This document shows positions 16,404 to 26,600 of a DNA stretch of 64,000 nucleotides, in pieces. Each line of letters opens with the position of its first letter. The first letter of the stretch is position 1. The notes under the pieces were generated by a model. It made no database searches. It was not told the origin of the DNA and saw only the letters and a list, made by a program, of their open reading frames with translations. The DNA comes from Megasphaera sp. MJR8396C. Lineage in GTDB: Bacteria > Bacillota > Negativicutes > Veillonellales > Megasphaeraceae. The position numbers were made by a program, and so were the translations under genes. The stretch spans positions 51,617 through 115,616 of the forward strand of contig NZ_KQ958153.1 in assembly GCF_001546855.1 (NCBI RefSeq), read 5' to 3'.

Positions 16404-16436
16404 ATGCAGGCTTGGCATCAGCCAAGCCTGTTGCAT
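16404..16436 (+). other. Strong hairpin between bcd and etfB
   Basis: A 10-bp perfect stem CAGGCTTGGC / GCCAAGCCTG with an ATCA loop, flanked by ATG and CAT. No T-tract follows on the + strand (A-tract instead), so it should not terminate the + transcript. It may stabilise or separate the bcd message from etfBA. Confidence 0.6.
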
Positions 16437-16464
16437 AAAAAAAGACTTTAGGAGGCAAACGTAA

Positions 16465-17280
16465 ATGGAAATATTGGTATGTGTCAAACAAGTTCCGGAC
16501 ACAGCAGAAGTTAAGATTGATCCCGTTAAAAAGACCATCATTCGTGCTGGTGTTCCTAACATTTTCAACCCTTTTGACCAGAACGCACTGGAAGGCGCTT
16601 TACAGTTGAAGGATGCTGACAAGGATAACGTAAAGGTTACGTTACTCTCCATGGGTCCTGAACAGGCTAAAGACGTTCTCCGCGAAGGCCTTGCTATGGG
16701 GGCTGACGACGCTTATCTCGTATCCGACCGTAAACTCGGTGGTTCCGATACGTTAGCTACGGGCTATGCTTTGGCACAGGCTGTTAAAAAAGTTGCTGAA
16801 CTTAAAGGCATCGAAAAATTCGATATGATTCTTTGCGGCAAACAGGCTATCGACGGTGATACCGCTCAGGTTGGCCCGCAGATCGCCTGCGAACTCGGCA
16901 TTCCGCAGATCACCTATGCTCGCGATATCAAAGTTGAAGGCACCAAAGTCACTGTCCAGCAGGAAAACGAAGAAGGCTACATCGTAACCGAAGCCGATTT
17001 CCCTGTCCTCATCACAGCTGTTAAAGACTTGAACGAACCGCGCTTCCCGACCATCCGCGGCACGATGAAAGCAAAACGCCGTGAAATCCCGACCTTAGAC
17101 GCCGCTGCTATTGGTGTCGATGAAACGCTCATCGGTTTGAATGGTTCTCCGACAAAAGTTCGTAAGACTTTCACGCCGCCTCAGAGATCCGGCGGTCTCG
17201 TCCTCAAAGTTGAAGACGACAACGAACAGGCAGTTGTCGACCAGCTCATGGAAAAACTGACTGCCCAGAAAATCATTTAA
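16465..17280 (+). CDS. etfB: Electron transfer flavoprotein, beta subunit
   Basis: A 271-residue EtfB. With EtfA it forms the heterodimer that passes electrons to Bcd; the related Negativicutes proteins perform flavin-based bifurcation from NADH. The start MEILVCVKQVPDTAEVKID and the block CGKQAIDGDTAQVGP are family hallmarks. TAGGAGG precedes the ATG. It lies 73 bases after bcd across a hairpin and 21 bases before etfA. Codon bias again marks high expression. Confidence 0.98.
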   Translation: MEILVCVKQVPDTAEVKIDPVKKTIIRAGVPNIFNPFDQNALEGALQLKDADKDNVKVTLLSMGPEQAKDVLREGLAMGADDAYLVSDRKLGGSDTLATGYALAQAVKKVAELKGIEKFDMILCGKQAIDGDTAQVGPQIACELGIPQITYARDIKVEGTKVTVQQENEEGYIVTEADFPVLITAVKDLNEPRFPTIRGTMKAKRREIPTLDAAAIGVDETLIGLNGSPTKVRKTFTPPQRSGGLVLKVEDDNEQAVVDQLMEKLTAQKII

Positions 17281-17301
17281 TTCTAAGGAGGAACAGTGAA
17301 A

Positions 17302-18318
17302 ATGGATTTAGCAGAATGCAAAGGCATTTATGTAATTGCTGAACAGTTTGAAGGCAAATTACGTGATGTATCTTTTGAATTGTTGGGTCAGGCCCGTATC
17401 TTGGCCGACACCATTGGCGACGAAGTTGGCGCTATTCTCATTGGTAAAGATGTAAAACCGTTGGCACAGGAACTCATTGCTCACGGTGCTCATAAAGTAT
17501 ACGTCTATGACGACGCAAAACTCGAACATTACACGACGACGGCTTATTCGAAGGTCATCTGCGACTTCTTCGAAGAAGAAAAACCGAACGTATTCCTCGT
17601 CGGTGCTACCAACATCGGCCGTGACCTCGGCCCGCGTGTTGCCAACACCTTGAAAACCGGCCTTACGGCTGACTGCACGCAGCTCAGCGTTGACGACGAC
17701 GGCAAGACCATCGTATGGACTCGTCCGGCTCTCGGCGGCAACATCATGGCTGAAATCATTTGTAAAGACAACCGCCCGCAGATGGGTACGGTTCGTCCGC
17801 ACGTCTTCAAAAAACCGGAAGCTGACCCCAATGCAACGGGCGAAGTTATCGAAAAAGAAGTTAAATTGAGCGATGCTGACTTCTTAACTCGTTTCGTCGA
17901 ACTCATTAAAATGGGCGGCGAAGGCGTTAAGATCGAAGACGCTGACATCATCGTTTCCGGCGGCCGCGGCATGAATGGTGAAGAACCGTTCGCTACGGGC
18001 ATCCTGAAAGAATGCGCAGACGCTCTCGGTGGCGCTGTCGGTGCTTCCCGTGCCGCAGTTGACGCTGGCTGGATCAGCGCTCTCCATCAGGTAGGCCAGA
18101 CGGGTAAAACCGTTGCTCCGAAGATCTACATTGCCTGCGCTATCTCCGGTGCTATTCAGCACTTGGCTGGTATGTCCGGCTCTGACTGCATCATCGCCAT
18201 CAACAAAGACGAAGATGCTCCGATCTTCAAAGTTTGCGACTACGGTATCGTAGGTGACGTCTACAAAGTTCTTCCGATGCTCACAGCAGCTATCAAGAAA
18301 AAGAAAGGCATCGCATAA
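17302..18318 (+). CDS. etfA: Electron transfer flavoprotein, alpha subunit
   Basis: A 338-residue EtfA. The C-terminal FAD-binding domain shows SGGRGMNGEE, GASRAAVDAGW, QVGQTGKTVAPKIYIACAISGAIQHLAGM and NKDEDAPIF, all strongly conserved. ATG 17302 is selected because AAGGAGGA is nine bases upstream; an in-frame GTG at 17296 is too close. It partners EtfB and Bcd. A strong terminator follows. Confidence 0.98.
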   Translation: MDLAECKGIYVIAEQFEGKLRDVSFELLGQARILADTIGDEVGAILIGKDVKPLAQELIAHGAHKVYVYDDAKLEHYTTTAYSKVICDFFEEEKPNVFLVGATNIGRDLGPRVANTLKTGLTADCTQLSVDDDGKTIVWTRPALGGNIMAEIICKDNRPQMGTVRPHVFKKPEADPNATGEVIEKEVKLSDADFLTRFVELIKMGGEGVKIEDADIIVSGGRGMNGEEPFATGILKECADALGGAVGASRAAVDAGWISALHQVGQTGKTVAPKIYIACAISGAIQHLAGMSGSDCIIAINKDEDAPIFKVCDYGIVGDVYKVLPMLTAAIKKKKGIA

Positions 18319-18337
18319 GTTACCTGATTGTGCATGA

Positions 18338-18375
18338 TAAAAGCACTGTCTCCTTCGAGACAGTGCTTTTTTTTT
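18338..18375 (+). terminator. Terminator after etfA
   Basis: AAAAGCACTGTCTC / GAGACAGTGCTTTT, CTTC loop, T9 tail. It closes the bcd-etfBA unit. Confidence 0.95.
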
Positions 18376-18413
18376 GAAAGACATCTTCTCCGTGGAAAGA
18401 TGATTTCTCTGAC

Positions 18414-18442
18414 TTGACAAGGGGAGAAACGTGCCGTATAAT
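18414..18442 (+). promoter_or_regulatory. thrS promoter
   Basis: TTGACA, 17 bases, TATAAT: a consensus sigma-70-type promoter ahead of the T-box leader. Confidence 0.9.
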
Positions 18443-18448
18443 TTACGC

Positions 18449-18700
18449 ATACCTTAGATATAAGAGAAAAGCTTTGAAAAGGACAAGACTTTACAGCACC
18501 TTTATTTCAGAGAGAGGTACCATGGCTGCGAGTACCTTATAAAGTCTGAAGAGTTACCGCCTTCGAGCTGAGTTTCCGAACTGAGTAGGGAGCTCCGGAC
18601 GCCCCGTTACGGCGCTTGAGTACGCTGGGATTTTTCCCGGTGAACTAGGGTGGAACCACGTGAGTAATGCTCTCGTCCCTTGAGGACGAGGGCTTTTTTT
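18449..18700 (+). promoter_or_regulatory. T-box riboswitch (threonine) of thrS
   Basis: A tRNA-sensing leader of about 250 bases. Stem I has a base helix AGCTTTGAA / TTCGAGCT (18470-18478 with 18562-18569), an upper helix AGACTTTA / TAAAGTCT and the distal CAGAGAG and GGCTGCGA elements. The specifier loop carries ACC (18556-18558), a threonine codon. The T-box proper AGGGTGGAACCACG is at 18647-18660. The terminator is TCTCGTCC-CTTGA-GGACGAGG with T7 (18669-18700). Uncharged tRNA-Thr should favour antitermination and thrS expression. Confidence 0.95.
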
Positions 18701-18719
18701 ATTAAGGAGGATGTTTCGT

Positions 18720-20627
18720 ATGGCAGAATTACTGTTGAAAGATGGAAGCAAAAAACAATTTTCCGATGGCATTTCTCTTGCCCAGGCCGTTAAAGAACTG
18801 AGCAACAGTCTTGCAAAGAAGGTATTGGTCGCAAGAGTAAACGGCGAAGTCACGGACCTTCGTGAAACCATCGTCGATGGCTCGACGGTCGAATTCTTTA
18901 CCTTTGCCGATCAGGAAGGGAAGGATACCCTTCGCCATACTGCCTCTCACATCATGGCCCAGGCGATCCAGCACCTCTATCCGGGCGTAAAGTTTGCCAT
19001 TGGCCCGTCCATTGAAAACGGCTTCTATTATGACCTCGATACCGAACACCGTTTCACGCAGGACGACTTCCCGGCTATTGAAGCTGAAATGGCTAAAATC
19101 GTAAAAGAAAACCTTCCTATTACTAAAGAAATCCTGTCCCGTGCCGATGCTTTGAAACTGTTCAAAGATGCCGGCCAGGACTATAAAGTAGAACTCATCC
19201 AGGACCTTCCGGAAGATGCCGTCATCTCCCTCTATCGCCAGGGCGACTTCTACGACCTCTGTGCCGGTCCGCACTGCGAATCGACAGGCCGCGTCAAAGC
19301 CTTTAAGATCCAGACCGTCGCCGGTGCTTACTGGCGGGGCGATGAAAAGAACAAGATGCTCCAGCGTATCTACGGGACGGCTTTTGAAAAGAAATCCGAA
19401 CTCGATGACTATTTGAAGATGATGGAAGAAGCCGAAAAGCGCGACCATCGTAAATTGGGCAAACAGCTCGGCCTGTTCATGCTCAGCGAATACGGTCCGG
19501 GCTTCCCGTTCTTCCTCCCCAAGGGCATGATCGTCCGCAACCTGCTCATCGACTACTGGCGCGAAGTTCATCGCCGCTACGGCTATCAGCAGGTCATGAC
19601 CCCGATGATCATGAACCGCGAACTCTGGGAAACTTCCGGTCACTGGGATCATTACAAAGAAAACATGTACTTCACCAAGATCGACGATGAAGACTATGCT
19701 ATCAAACCGATGAACTGCCCGGGCGGCATGTTGGTCTATGCCAACGAACCCCATTCCTATAAAGAACTGCCGCTGCGCATCGGCGAATTGGGCCTCGTTC
19801 ACCGTCATGAATTGTCCGGTGCCCTCCACGGCCTGTTCCGTGTCCGCTGCTTCACTCAGGACGACGCCCACATCTTCATGATGCCCAGCCAGATCGAAGA
19901 CGTCATCCAGGAAACAATCCGCCTCTTCGACGAAGTCTATGCAACCTTCGGCCTGACCTACCACGCTGAACTGTCGACTCGTCCGGAAAACTCCATGGGC
20001 GACGACGCAACTTGGGACATGACCACCAATGCCCTGCGCAAAGCCATGGAAGACTTCGGCCTCGACTACAGCATCAACGAAGGCGACGGCGCTTTCTACG
20101 GTCCGAAGATCGACTTCCACCTGAAGGACTCCATCGGCCGTACTTGGCAGTGCGGTACCATCCAGCTGGACATGCTCCTGCCGGAAAAATTCAACCTCAC
20201 CTATACCGGTGAAGATGGACAGAAACACCGTCCGGTCATGATCCACCGCGTCGTTTACGGTTCGATCGAACGCTTCATCGGCATCTTGACCGAAAACTAT
20301 GCCGGCGCTTTCCCGACCTGGTTGGCTCCGGTTCAGATCAAGATCCTGCCGATTTCTGAAAAACACTTGGCATACTGCCAGGACGTCGCCAAGAAGATGG
20401 AAGCCAAAGGCATCCGCGTCGAAGTCGATGAAAGCAATGAAAAACTGGGTTACAAGATCCGCAAAGCTCAGATGGAAAAAGTTCCTTACATGGCCGTCGT
20501 CGGCGATAAGGAAATGGAAAACGGCGCCTTCGGCCTGCGCGACCGCTCGAAAGGCGATTTAGGCGACAAGCCGATCGATGACGTCATCGAACACATCCTT
20601 CATGTGAGCGCAACAAGAGAAGGCTAA
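18720..20627 (+). CDS. thrS: Threonyl-tRNA synthetase
   Basis: A 635-residue class II synthetase. Order: N-terminal TGS domain (about 1-62), editing domain with the HTASHIMAQA metal-binding pattern (about 70-220), catalytic core with KPMNCPGG, the motif 2 region FRVRCFTQDDAHIF and motif 3 HRVVYGSIERFIGIL, then an anticodon-binding domain. ATG 18720 is chosen because AAGGAGG at 18704-18710 touches an earlier in-frame ATG at 18711. It is controlled by the threonine T-box directly upstream. Confidence 0.98.
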   Translation: MAELLLKDGSKKQFSDGISLAQAVKELSNSLAKKVLVARVNGEVTDLRETIVDGSTVEFFTFADQEGKDTLRHTASHIMAQAIQHLYPGVKFAIGPSIENGFYYDLDTEHRFTQDDFPAIEAEMAKIVKENLPITKEILSRADALKLFKDAGQDYKVELIQDLPEDAVISLYRQGDFYDLCAGPHCESTGRVKAFKIQTVAGAYWRGDEKNKMLQRIYGTAFEKKSELDDYLKMMEEAEKRDHRKLGKQLGLFMLSEYGPGFPFFLPKGMIVRNLLIDYWREVHRRYGYQQVMTPMIMNRELWETSGHWDHYKENMYFTKIDDEDYAIKPMNCPGGMLVYANEPHSYKELPLRIGELGLVHRHELSGALHGLFRVRCFTQDDAHIFMMPSQIEDVIQETIRLFDEVYATFGLTYHAELSTRPENSMGDDATWDMTTNALRKAMEDFGLDYSINEGDGAFYGPKIDFHLKDSIGRTWQCGTIQLDMLLPEKFNLTYTGEDGQKHRPVMIHRVVYGSIERFIGILTENYAGAFPTWLAPVQIKILPISEKHLAYCQDVAKKMEAKGIRVEVDESNEKLGYKIRKAQMEKVPYMAVVGDKEMENGAFGLRDRSKGDLGDKPIDDVIEHILHVSATREG

Positions 20628-20705
20628 TCTCGTTTGTCGAAAGCGTGCCCTGTGGTAAGCCCTCGAAGGACGAATATACAGTATATAAGCTGTCGAAAGA
20701 CGGCG

Positions 20706-20742
20706 AAAAGGGGCTGTTTTTAGGACAGCCCCCTTTCTTTTT
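20706..20742 (+). terminator. Terminator after thrS
   Basis: AAAGGGGCTGT / ACAGCCCCCTTT with loop TTTTAGG and tail TCTTTTTC. The 80 bases before it hold no gene; TGTCGAAAG occurs twice there. Confidence 0.85.
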
Positions 20743-20758
20743 CTATAAAGGAGTTCCT

Positions 20759-21622
20759 ATGATAATCAACTGGTATCCCGGCCATATGGCCAAGGCCAAG
20801 CGCCTGATTCAGGAAAATCTCAAGATCATCGACGTCGTCATCGAACTCGTCGACGCCCGCATTCCCCTGAGCAGCACCAACCCCATGATCAAATCCCTCA
20901 TCGGCGATAAGCCGTCGGTCGTCGTCCTCAACAAGGCCGACCTGGCCGATCCGGCCGTCCTCGACGAATGGATTACCTACTATAAACAGCAGGGGAGAAA
21001 GGTCATGGCCCTCAATAGTAAAGGCGGCAAAGGGGTCAAACAACTGGTGTCCCTCATCCGCTCCCTGGCAGCGCCGAAGCTCGAACGCTGGAAGGCCCGG
21101 GGCCTTAAGAACCGCGCCGTGCGGACCATGATCCTCGGCATTCCTAACGTCGGAAAATCGACGCTGATCAATAAACTGGCCCATCGCAGTGCCGCCAAGA
21201 CGGCCGATAAGCCCGGGGAAACGAAGGGCAAACAGTGGGTCCACATCGGCGACCAGCTCGACCTCCTCGATACGCCGGGCGTCTTGTGGCCGAAGCTCGA
21301 AAACCAGACCAGCGCCTACCGCCTGGCTGCGACGGGGGCCATTTCCGACACCGTCTTCGATATGGAAACGGTCATCGGCCAGCTCATCGAACAGCTGTCG
21401 GCCCAGTACCCGGACGAACTGAAGGGCCGCTATAAATTGGAAGAACTCAGTGAAAAGCCCTTGGAAACCATCGAAGCCATCGGCCGCAAGCGGGGCTGCA
21501 TCGTCTCCGGCGGCGTCGTCGATTTGGAAAAGACGTATAAACTCATTTTGAAGGAGTTCCGCGAAGGCGTCATCGGCGCCATTTCCCTCGACCGCCTTGG
21601 CGAATTTGAAGGGGATGAATGA
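20759..21622 (+). CDS. rbgA: RbgA/YlqF ribosome biogenesis GTPase
   Basis: A 287-residue circularly permuted GTPase needed for late 50S subunit assembly. The G motifs come in permuted order: G4 NKAD at 58-61 precedes G1 GIPNVGKST at 127-135 and G3 DTPG. The N-terminal NWYPGHMAKAKR is diagnostic. TAAAGGAG precedes ATG 20759. rnhB follows with a one-base gap and its ribosome site lies inside rbgA, so the two are co-translated. Confidence 0.96.
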   Translation: MIINWYPGHMAKAKRLIQENLKIIDVVIELVDARIPLSSTNPMIKSLIGDKPSVVVLNKADLADPAVLDEWITYYKQQGRKVMALNSKGGKGVKQLVSLIRSLAAPKLERWKARGLKNRAVRTMILGIPNVGKSTLINKLAHRSAAKTADKPGETKGKQWVHIGDQLDLLDTPGVLWPKLENQTSAYRLAATGAISDTVFDMETVIGQLIEQLSAQYPDELKGRYKLEELSEKPLETIEAIGRKRGCIVSGGVVDLEKTYKLILKEFREGVIGAISLDRLGEFEGDE

Positions 21623-21623
21623 G

Positions 21624-22415
21624 ATGGACATTGCCAAATTAAAGGTAGCCGACCTGAAAGCGCTGTTAGCTGAAGGCAGGGACATCGAAGCACTGCTTTC
21701 GGCCATGAAGGGCGACGATCGGGTGTCGGTCCGAAAACTGGCCGACACTTATATGAAGCGGAAGGTAAAGGAAGAGCAGGAACGGGAACGGGTCCTGCAC
21801 CTCTATGATCCGGAAAGTCAGTATTACCGCCAGGGCCTGTATCATGTAGCCGGCATCGACGAAGCCGGACGCGGGCCGGCAGCGGGGCCGGTCATGGTAG
21901 CTGCCGTCATCCTGCCCCCTTATTGGGACTGTCCGGGCCTCAATGACAGCAAAAAAGTACAGCCCGCCAAAAGAGACGAGCTGTACGATAAAATCATGGC
22001 CGAAGCCGTGGCCGTGTCCTGTATTGCTAAATCGGAGCAGGACATCGACCGCCTCGACATCTACCATGCGACGATGGCGGCTATGTATGAAACGGTAGAA
22101 ACCCTGTCCGTTCCGGCCGAAGCCGTCCTGGTCGATGCCATGCCCCTTCGGGACCTTACGGTGCCGCACCGGTCCTTAGTCCATGGTGACGCCATCAGTG
22201 CCTCCATCGCTGCAGCCTCGATCATCGCCAAGGTCACGCGAGACCGGCTGATGGTCGAATACGACAAAAAATATCCCCAGTACGGCTTTGCCGTCCACAA
22301 GGGATATTTGACCAAGATGCATATGGAAGCACTTCGGGAATATGGACCCTGTCCGATACACCGGCGGTCCTTTGAACCGATCAAGAGCATGGTGTTAGGA
22401 CAAGGTAATTTTTAG
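21624..22415 (+). CDS. rnhB: Ribonuclease HII
   Basis: A 263-residue enzyme that removes ribonucleotides and RNA primers from DNA hybrids. The catalytic domain begins at about 80 with GIDEAGRGPAAGP (the DEAGRG signature), followed by LNDSKKV, DAMPL and HGDAISASIAAASIIAKVTRD. An N-terminal extension of some 75 residues is common in Firmicute RnhB. ATG 21624 is used because AAGGGG at 21609-21614 is correctly spaced. Its stop overlaps the corA stop by four bases on the opposite strand, with no terminator between. Confidence 0.96.
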   Translation: MDIAKLKVADLKALLAEGRDIEALLSAMKGDDRVSVRKLADTYMKRKVKEEQERERVLHLYDPESQYYRQGLYHVAGIDEAGRGPAAGPVMVAAVILPPYWDCPGLNDSKKVQPAKRDELYDKIMAEAVAVSCIAKSEQDIDRLDIYHATMAAMYETVETLSVPAEAVLVDAMPLRDLTVPHRSLVHGDAISASIAAASIIAKVTRDRLMVEYDKKYPQYGFAVHKGYLTKMHMEALREYGPCPIHRRSFEPIKSMVLGQGNF

Positions 22416-23365
22416 AATAAATCCTTTCGCCATAATAAGATAGCCGCCGTAATCGTACAAATCAGGGCGATGCCTGAAACGAAGAAGAAACCGTTGGCCG
22501 AGTCCTGGAAGGGGACCTGGACGTTGATGCCCCATAAGCTGAAGATGATCGTCGGAACAGCCAGCATGATCGTGATCGAGGCTAAGAATTTCATGACGAT
22601 GTTCAGGTTGTTGGAAATGATCGAGGCGAAGGTATCGGACATGCTCATGAGGATGTTAGAATACATTTCAACCATTTCGATAGCCTGCTTGTTTTCGATG
22701 ATGACGTCTTCAAGGAGGTCTTCGTCTTCTTCATACATCTTGATGAGATGGTGGAGGGCCGTGTTGCGGCGCAGTCGCATGAGGCGCTCCATGACGATGC
22801 CGTTGCCCCTGAGGGCTGATGTGAAGTAGGTCAAGGATTTCTGTAATTCCAAGAGCATGAAAAATTCCTTGTTGCGCATGGAATGGCGCAGCGTTTCTTC
22901 GAGATCATCGGTACGGTGATTGATCTGCATTAAGTAGCGAAGGAATAAGGTAGCCGAACGATAGAGAATCTGGAATAAGAAGCGCGTCTTTTTAAAGGTA
23001 TGGAACAGGGGATAGGTGTTCTTCGTAAAGGCGCGCATGACTTCCGTCTCCTGGATACAGAGGGTGACGATAAAGTCTGACGTGATGAAAATACCGAGGG
23101 GCAGGGTGTCATAACTGTCCGTTTCCAGGATGATGGGAATGTTGATGACGACGAAAACGTAGTTGTCTTCGATTTCGACGTGGGAACGTTCTTCCGTGTC
23201 CAAGGCGGTTTTCAAAACATCTGTGGGGATTTCCGTGACCATGGATACGAGCTGTAAATCGTCGGAATCCGGATTTACGACGTTGATCCATGAGCCTTTT
23301 TCAGCGGCTGCCAAGGATATATTTCCATCCAAGTGGCCGTTGCTGTGCTTGTAAACTTGAATCAT
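22412..23365 (-). CDS. corA: CorA-family divalent cation transporter
   Basis: A 317-residue CorA-type magnesium/cobalt channel. The N-terminal cytoplasmic part is a mixed domain followed by long helices (about 120-250). Two C-terminal membrane helices follow, with the pore signature between them. The signature reads WGIN (Gly279-Ile280-Asn281) rather than the usual GMN, a variation seen in parts of the superfamily. It ends with a basic LLWRKDLF. ATG 23365 has AAAGGGAG nine bases upstream. Cation specificity cannot be read from sequence. Confidence 0.9.
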   Translation of the reverse strand: MIQVYKHSNGHLDGNISLAAAEKGSWINVVNPDSDDLQLVSMVTEIPTDVLKTALDTEERSHVEIEDNYVFVVINIPIILETDSYDTLPLGIFITSDFIVTLCIQETEVMRAFTKNTYPLFHTFKKTRFLFQILYRSATLFLRYLMQINHRTDDLEETLRHSMRNKEFFMLLELQKSLTYFTSALRGNGIVMERLMRLRRNTALHHLIKMYEEDEDLLEDVIIENKQAIEMVEMYSNILMSMSDTFASIISNNLNIVMKFLASITIMLAVPTIIFSLWGINVQVPFQDSANGFFFVSGIALICTITAAILLWRKDLF

Positions 23366-23562
23366 GTACGGTACTCTCCCTTTCTGCAGTATCAGGGCCT
23401 CCAACCCCAAATTCTAATATAATCATTAATTTTCGATTCGTCAACCTTTTTAATGATTTTTTACACAATCTTTGACTGCCCCGACGGGACGGATGTGCGG
23501 CTGGCGACGGGCGGATAATTATGGTATGATAACTATACGAAAAAAGAAGGGGAGGCCTGCGT

Positions 23563-23622
23563 ATGACCAAAGACTTCGTACTCATGGCTGATGAAGAGAG
23601 TAAAACATTATGCAGTTATTGA
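23563..23622 (+). CDS. 19-residue leader ORF overlapping the smc start
   Basis: MTKDFVLMADEESKTLCSY, with a much stronger ribosome site (GGGGAGG, 23549-23555) than smc itself. Its stop TGA lies at 23620-23622, after the smc ATG at 23610, so termination there could re-initiate smc. It could be a translational-coupling leader; existence of the peptide is unproven. An extended -10 (TGGTATGAT) lies about 38 bases upstream. Confidence 0.45.
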   Translation: MTKDFVLMADEESKTLCSY

Positions 23623-26600
23623 AAATGGAGCTGAGAGGCTTCAAATCCTTTGCCGATAAGACAACTTTGAACTTTGATAAGGGCATGACGGCCATCGTCG
23701 GGCCTAACGGCAGCGGCAAGAGCAACATTTCCGACGCCGTCCGCTGGGTCATGGGGGAACAGAATATCCGCCAACTGCGGGGCCAGCGTGCTGAAGATAT
23801 CATCTTTGCCGGTACGCAAACCCGCCGGCCTCAGGGGGCGGCCGAAGTATCGCTCTATTTTGATAACAGCGACCATGCCTTGGACACGGAATTTACGGAA
23901 GTCGTCGTCACCCGGCGCCTGTTCCGCTCCGGCGACAGCGAATACTATATCAACCGCCGGTCGTGCCGCTTGAAGGATATCCATAACCTCTTGGCCGACA
24001 CCGGTATCGGTCAGGATTCGATGGCCGTCATCGGCCAGAACCGTGTCGACCGCATCTTGAACAGTAAGCCCGAAGAACGGCGAGTCATCTTTGAAGAAGT
24101 GGCCGGCATCAGCCGCTTTAAGGGCCGAAAAGCCGAAGGCCTGCGAAAAATTGCCGAAACGGAACGCAATTTGGAACGCATCGGCGACCTGACCAGCGTT
24201 CTTGAAGAGCAGTTGGAACCCCTGCAAAAGCAGGCCGAAACGCTGCAGCAGTTTCGTGAGCTCGACGGCGAACGACTGGCCTATGAAGGGACCCTGACCC
24301 TGCAGGAACTGCGCAACAGTGAACGACTCTTGGCGAAAGTCGAAAACAGCCGCCAGTCGGCGTCGGCCGAAGAACAAGCGGCGTCGAAGGAACTGGAAGG
24401 AGCGGAACAGCGGCGAAAGGCCCTCCTGGCAGACCTGGCAGCAGATGACGAAAAACTGCGCCGTCTCGACGAGGCAGCCATGGCCGTTCACCATGACTTG
24501 GACAGCTTGATCCATCGCCAGGAAGCCTGCGTCCAGCGACAATCCGATCTGGCTGAGCAAGAAGCCGATGCCAAGCTCGAAGAAGCCCAGCTGGAGCAGC
24601 GCCGCCTTTCCTGGGAAGAGCAGCTGAAAACCTTCCAGAGCCAGCAAGGACAGAAAGAGGTAGAACTGGCAGCGGCTCAAAAGGCCCTGGCCCTGACGAA
24701 AACCTTAGTGAAACAGGCTGACGATAAGGCCCAAAAGGCAGCGGCCGACCTGAAGGAACGCCTCGATGCCAATTCCAGCCGCAGCCGCGATGTCTTCATG
24801 CTGAGCCGCGACTGCGACGACCTGCGCCGCCGGTTGGAAGAAAATGCCGATGCCTGTGAAGAGGCCGATCGAGCTTTTAAGGATAAGAAGCAGGCCTTAG
24901 AAGACGTCAAGGCCCAGCGCCGAGACGTCGAAGACCGAAGAGACGAGTGGCAGCAGAAGGTCCGGGATCTGGAAGCGGATGCTGCGTCTCACCAGGAAGC
25001 TGCCGCCAAAGCCAAGAACCTCCTTGAAGGCGTTGAAACGAAATATCGCCGCCTTCGTCGCGACGTCGACGGTGCCTTACAGCGCATCGGCGTCTTACGG
25101 AGCATGGAACAGGAACACGAAGGCCTGGGCAGGGCCGTTAAGGTCGTCCTTACGGCACAGCAGCCCTGGCGCAGTCATCTTTGCGGCGCCGTCGGTGAAT
25201 TGTGCCGGATCCCTGGAAAATTTGCCGTCGCCGTCGATGTTGCCTTGGGGGCTGCGTCCCGTCACATCGTGGCCGAAGATGAAAGGGCGGCGAAACAGGC
25301 CATTTCTTATTTGAAAGAAAAGAAAGCCGGCCGGACGACCTTTCTGCCCCTCGATACCTTGAGACATCGGACGCGGACCGCCGACGAAGAACGGGCGGCC
25401 TCCGAACCGGGTATCCTCGGTTTTGCCTCTGACGTCATTACCTATGAAGAAAAATATAAGACCGTCTTTACGTCCTTATTGGGAAAGACCCTCTTGGCCG
25501 ATACGATGGATACAGGCTCAGCCGTAGCTAAAAAGTACGGTCATCGCCTGCGCATCGTCTGCCTCGACGGGACCCAGTTCAACGCCGGCGGTTCTCTTAC
25601 CGGCGGCAGTACGCGGGCCCAGGAAGGCTCCCTCATCAGCCGCCGGGCCTTGATGGAAGACTTACAGCAGCAGATCGACGACGGTCAAAAAGAACTCGAA
25701 GCCTTGACGACCCAGGGAAAATCCCTGCGCCAAACCGTAACCGACGGGCAGGCAGTCCTAACCCGGACTGAGAGCGACCTGCAAAAAGCGCAGCAGGAAG
25801 CGGCTCAAGCCGAGTGGCAGGTAAACCGGCTCGATAAGGAACAACAGGATCTCGAAAAGAGCGTAGCCGATATGGATCAGCACGTCGAAGACCTCGATAC
25901 GGCCCGGGCCGACATCCAGGCCGATCTCGTTTCCAAAGAAGGGGCTCTTTCGGCCCTGGAAGACGCGCCGGAAACGGACGTCCGGCAGTGGCAGGCGGCA
26001 GCCGATGCGGCCAAGGCAGAAGCCGACCAGTGCCGAACGACCTTGACCGAATGCCAGATCTCGGCGGCGACCTTACAGGAACAGGTCCGCCACGGGGAAG
26101 AACAGTTGACCCAGCACGCTTCCCGGCAGGACGAATTGACGTCCCAGCAAGAAGCTTTGAAGAAGCGGCAGGAAGAACTGCTGAACTGCCGTCAGACTAC
26201 GGAGCAGCTCTTACAGGACCTGGCCAAGAATATCGACGTCAAGCAGGCCGAAACGGCCCGCTCCGATGAGGCTAAGGAAGCATTCTTTAAGAGCCGCAGC
26301 GAACGACTACAGCAGAGCCACGATCTCGACGTCCTCGTCGACGATCTGCGCCAGCGCAGTCAGACCTGGCAGCAGCGCCTCAACGCCGCCGATATCCAAA
26401 TGGAAAAATATAAAAGCGATATCAGTCATCATGAAGAACGGCTGGCCATGCAGGGCCTGAGCCGTCAGGAAGCCATGGATCGGCGCCGTGAAGGATCTTT
26501 AAAGGAACTCCACGATAAGGTCAGTCAGTTAAAAGGGCAGATTGCCGCCTTGGGCACCATCAATCCGGCCGCCGAAGACGACTATAAGGCCGCCCTTGAT

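Noticed and set aside
18729..20366. Long antisense open frames across thrS, sufB, leuS and the RND gene
   Set aside because: They arise from the codon bias of the sense genes (few stops in that antisense phase), have no ribosome sites and lack recognisable domains.
20628..20705. A tRNA or small RNA between thrS and rbgA
   Set aside because: No cloverleaf or promoter; only a repeated TGTCGAAAG and the thrS terminator are present.
22412..22415. Overlap of rnhB and corA stops as a sign of a frameshift
   Set aside because: Both proteins have normal C-termini; this is a simple convergent overlap of stop codons.
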